A stretch of 64,000 nt of DNA from Fructobacillus durionis (lineage in GTDB: Bacteria; Bacillota; Bacilli; Lactobacillales; Lactobacillaceae): the NCBI RefSeq assembly GCF_900112405.1, contig NZ_FOLI01000002.1, positions 62,001-126,000 on the forward strand, read 5' to 3'. The translations under genes and the position numbers were made by a program. This document shows positions 61,739 through 64,000 of the stretch, in pieces; the first letter of the stretch is position 1, and every line of letters starts with the position of its first letter. The notes below the pieces were generated by a model. That model worked only from the letters and a program-made list of their open reading frames with translations. It was not told the DNA's origin and made no database searches.

Positions 61739-64000
61739 ATGGCACGAACAGTTTCAGAGGACAATCAAGTAAAGGGAATTCTGCAAAACGTGATTTTTGC
61801 AGCCAAGGATTCTTATTTCAAGATTCTTTCAGTCCAAGTTGAAGAGGATGACTTTGACTGGGACGCCGACGAATTGATTGTCACTGGGACCTTTGCCTCC
61901 GTAAAGCCAGGCTCTACCTATGCTTTTTATGGCCAACTTGTCACCCATCCCCGTTACGGCCAGCAGTTTCAGGCTGCCCGTTACGAAAACCAGCTGGCAA
62001 CTGATGAGAAGGGCTTGATTGCCTTTTTCTCCTCGGGCGACTTTGCAGGAATTGGTAAAAAAACGGCAGAAAAGATTGTGGACGCACTGGGTGAGGATGC
62101 CCTAGATAAAATCTTGGCTGATCCTTCCGTTTTAACTGGTTTGGTGAAACCTAAGGTGGCTGACAACCTTGTCGAAACCCTACAAAACAACATGGGCTTA
62201 GAACGTCTCTTCGCCCTTGGACATAAAGTCGGACTCTCTGCTGACTTAGCGGGGAAGATGTACGACCGTTACGGTGAAGAAGCGCAAACAATCTTGCAAG
62301 AAGACCCATACCGCTTGGTTTATGACGTTGATGGCTTACCTTTCAAAAAGGTCGATGCCATTGCGAAGACGGCTGGGTATGAAGTTGATAGCGTGGAACG
62401 TGTGAAGGCCGGTGTCTTTGCCGCCATTCAAAACGCTTGTTTTGCACACGGTCATACCTATTTGACGGTGGAACAGGCTAAGTCTGCCGCCTGGTCAATG
62501 TTGGGCAACGATTTACCGGACCCTGAAGCAGCCATTGATGCGGCATTGGGAGCCTTGGTGGCCGAAGGTCGTTTGACCTACTCAGACAATAGCTACCAAC
62601 CTAAAGATTTGGCACTGGCCGAAAAGACAGTGGCTGATAAGATTGAGGAACTCTTTTCAAAGCGCTCTGATGTTGCCGCCGACACGATGAGCATTGACGA
62701 TGTCTTTGTCGTGCCTGATCAATTACAACTAGATGACGTACAGGAAGAGGCGGTTAAGAAAGCCCTTTCCAGTCAGCTCTTTGTTTTGACGGGAGGACCT
62801 GGGACCGGTAAAACGACGGTCACGAAAACCCTAGTTAAGACCTGGGAAGCGCTTGTTCGCAACCAGCGGGATCGAGACGGTCATGACCAGGAATGGTTGA
62901 AGGAGCACCGTGTTCGTCTAGCTTCACCAACCGGCCGTGCTGCCAAGCGGATGACTGAAATCACGGGCTATGAAGCCACAACTATTCACAGGTTACTGGG
63001 AATTTCAGACGGAGATGATGCGGAATTTAACGCGGATAACCCGCTGTCCGGCGGTTTGCTGGTCATTGATGAGGCCTCAATGCTTGATATTTCGTTGGCC
63101 GCCGCTCTGTTCGAAGCAATTCCAAAGACCATGCACGTCGTGCTGGTGGGGGATGCCGACCAACTACCTTCGGTTGGCCCTGGTAATGTTTTGTATGATC
63201 TCATTCATTCTTCCAAAGTCGACCACGTCGCTTTGCAGCGGATTTACCGCCAGGGTAAGGGCTCCTCGATTTCTACCTTGGCGGCATCCATTAACGAGGG
63301 ACATTTACCAGGCGACTTCCAAGATAAGCAACGGGACCGCTCGACTTTTCTGACGACGGCTAACCAGGTGCCGTCGGCTGTGGGACAAGTTTTAACTTCT
63401 GCCATTAAGAAGGGCTTTACCGCCGACCAGGTACAGGTCCTAGCGCCCATGTATAAAACGCCAGCAGGTGTGAAAGCGCTGAATCAAATTGCCCAGGACC
63501 TCTTTAATCCGGTTAAACCCGGACAAAAGACGCTCCAATATGGCGATAACGTCTTCCGGTTAGGTGATAAAGTCTTGCAACTGGAAAACGATACCGAACG
63601 GGATATCTATAACGGCGACATGGGTGAAGTTGTTGCTGTTCATAATCAGGCGGATAAGGGCGTTTCAGCCGATGCCTTGGTGGTTGACTTTGGTGGACAG
63701 GAAGTCTGGTATACAACAAAGACGTTAAACCAACTGACGCTAGCCTATGCAACAACTATTCATAAGGCACAGGGTAACGAGTTTAAGCTGGTTATTCTGG
63801 TTTTGACTTCGCAGTTTAAGATTATGTTGAACCAGAATTTGGTTTACACAGCCATTACCCGTGCCAAGGAAGCGTTAGTGATGGTAGGGGATTATGACGC
63901 CTATCAGTACGCAGCGGAGCATGAAGTGCCACACCGCCAGACGCATTTGGAAGAACTGCTAGAGGGGACGGCGAAGGCTGTTGCACAGAAGCCGACTAAA
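61739..64000 (+). CDS. recD2: RecD2-type ATP-dependent DNA helicase (3' end cut by window)
   Basis: SF1B helicase working 5'-3' in DNA repair, of the RecBC-independent type. 754 codons are open to the last base, so the gene continues. An N-terminal OB/HhH region (GIGKKTAEKIVDALG) is followed by Walker A VLTGGPGTGKTTVTK (about 350), Walker B LLVIDEASML, the motif III GDADQLPSVGPG, LQRIYRQ, and motif VI TAITRAKEALVMVGD. The ATG at 61739 follows GTAGGAC, a weak ribosome site. The frame is interrupted by no stop. Confidence 0.94.
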   Translation, partial: MARTVSEDNQVKGILQNVIFAAKDSYFKILSVQVEEDDFDWDADELIVTGTFASVKPGSTYAFYGQLVTHPRYGQQFQAARYENQLATDEKGLIAFFSSGDFAGIGKKTAEKIVDALGEDALDKILADPSVLTGLVKPKVADNLVETLQNNMGLERLFALGHKVGLSADLAGKMYDRYGEEAQTILQEDPYRLVYDVDGLPFKKVDAIAKTAGYEVDSVERVKAGVFAAIQNACFAHGHTYLTVEQAKSAAWSMLGNDLPDPEAAIDAALGALVAEGRLTYSDNSYQPKDLALAEKTVADKIEELFSKRSDVAADTMSIDDVFVVPDQLQLDDVQEEAVKKALSSQLFVLTGGPGTGKTTVTKTLVKTWEALVRNQRDRDGHDQEWLKEHRVRLASPTGRAAKRMTEITGYEATTIHRLLGISDGDDAEFNADNPLSGGLLVIDEASMLDISLAAALFEAIPKTMHVVLVGDADQLPSVGPGNVLYDLIHSSKVDHVALQRIYRQGKGSSISTLAASINEGHLPGDFQDKQRDRSTFLTTANQVPSAVGQVLTSAIKKGFTADQVQVLAPMYKTPAGVKALNQIAQDLFNPVKPGQKTLQYGDNVFRLGDKVLQLENDTERDIYNGDMGEVVAVHNQADKGVSADALVVDFGGQEVWYTTKTLNQLTLAYATTIHKAQGNEFKLVILVLTSQFKIMLNQNLVYTAITRAKEALVMVGDYDAYQYAAEHEVPHRQTHLEELLEGTAKAVAQKPTK

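Overview
The window is a 64 kb stretch of a low-to-mid-GC Firmicutes chromosome, almost all coding. The division/wall (dcw) cluster, the rpe-thiN-rpmB-asp23-fakA block, T-box control of ileS and thrS, and small Lactobacillales families (DUF3397, DUF4044, DUF1831) point to the Leuconostoc / Fructobacillus / Weissella branch of Lactobacillaceae. This is inferred from gene content and protein sequence. The genus cannot be fixed by eye. No insertion sequence, prophage, integrase or CRISPR array was seen.

Layout. 1-11 kb holds translation and envelope-signalling housekeeping genes: the priA 3' end, fmt, rsmB, the phosphatase/kinase pair stp-prkC, rsgA, rpe, thiN, a thioredoxin, rpmB, an Asp23-family gene and fakA. 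11.1-25.2 kb holds a DUF4044 gene, a DUF3397 gene and the complete dcw run mraZ-rsmH-ftsL-pbp2X-mraY-murD-murG-divIB-ftsA-ftsZ-sepF-ylmG-ylmH-divIVA. 25.2-37.8 kb holds T-box-ileS, rpsP, rimM-trmD, rnz-recJ-apt-cls, a convergent methyltransferase-like gene, ung and pta. 37.9-44.5 kb is the most distinctive region: a five-gene operon for glycosylation and accessory-Sec handling of serine-rich surface proteins (gtfA, a short gtfB-like gene, asp1, asp2, asp3). It contains no secA2, secY2 or adhesin gene. 44.5-64 kb holds a TauE/SafE permease, tRNA-Leu(CAG), a PAP2 phosphatase, yebC, flavodoxin, a 38-aa micropeptide, T-box-thrS with an amino-acid permease, a DedA protein, nicotinamide phosphoribosyltransferase, a fructosamine-kinase-family gene behind a terminator-bearing leader, tRNA-Arg(CCT), upp, dacA, map, an RsmF-type methyltransferase, a DUF1831 gene, a histidine phosphatase and recD2 (cut by the window end).

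How it works together. Most genes are co-oriented on the plus strand in tight operons, with 1-11 bp overlaps (fmt/rsmB, stp/prkC, rimM/trmD, rnz/recJ, gtfA/gtfB, DUF1831/phosphatase), separated by clear intrinsic terminators. Wall synthesis, septum proteins and the PASTA kinase/phosphatase pair are all present. Promoters often show an extended -10 (TGnTATAAT). Two genes, rsgA and rimM, have that element so close to the start codon that their mRNAs should be leaderless.

Items most worth a second look: the accessory-Sec sub-operon with its shortened GtfB and enlarged Asp3; a helix-turn-helix-like segment inside PrkC; an IleRS that has lost all four zinc-ligand cysteines; an S16 protein with an extra HeH-like domain; the probable T-box coupling of thrS to a permease; and the leader RNA with a 28-codon ORF at 54.4 kb. 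All calls come from reading the sequence. No database search was run.
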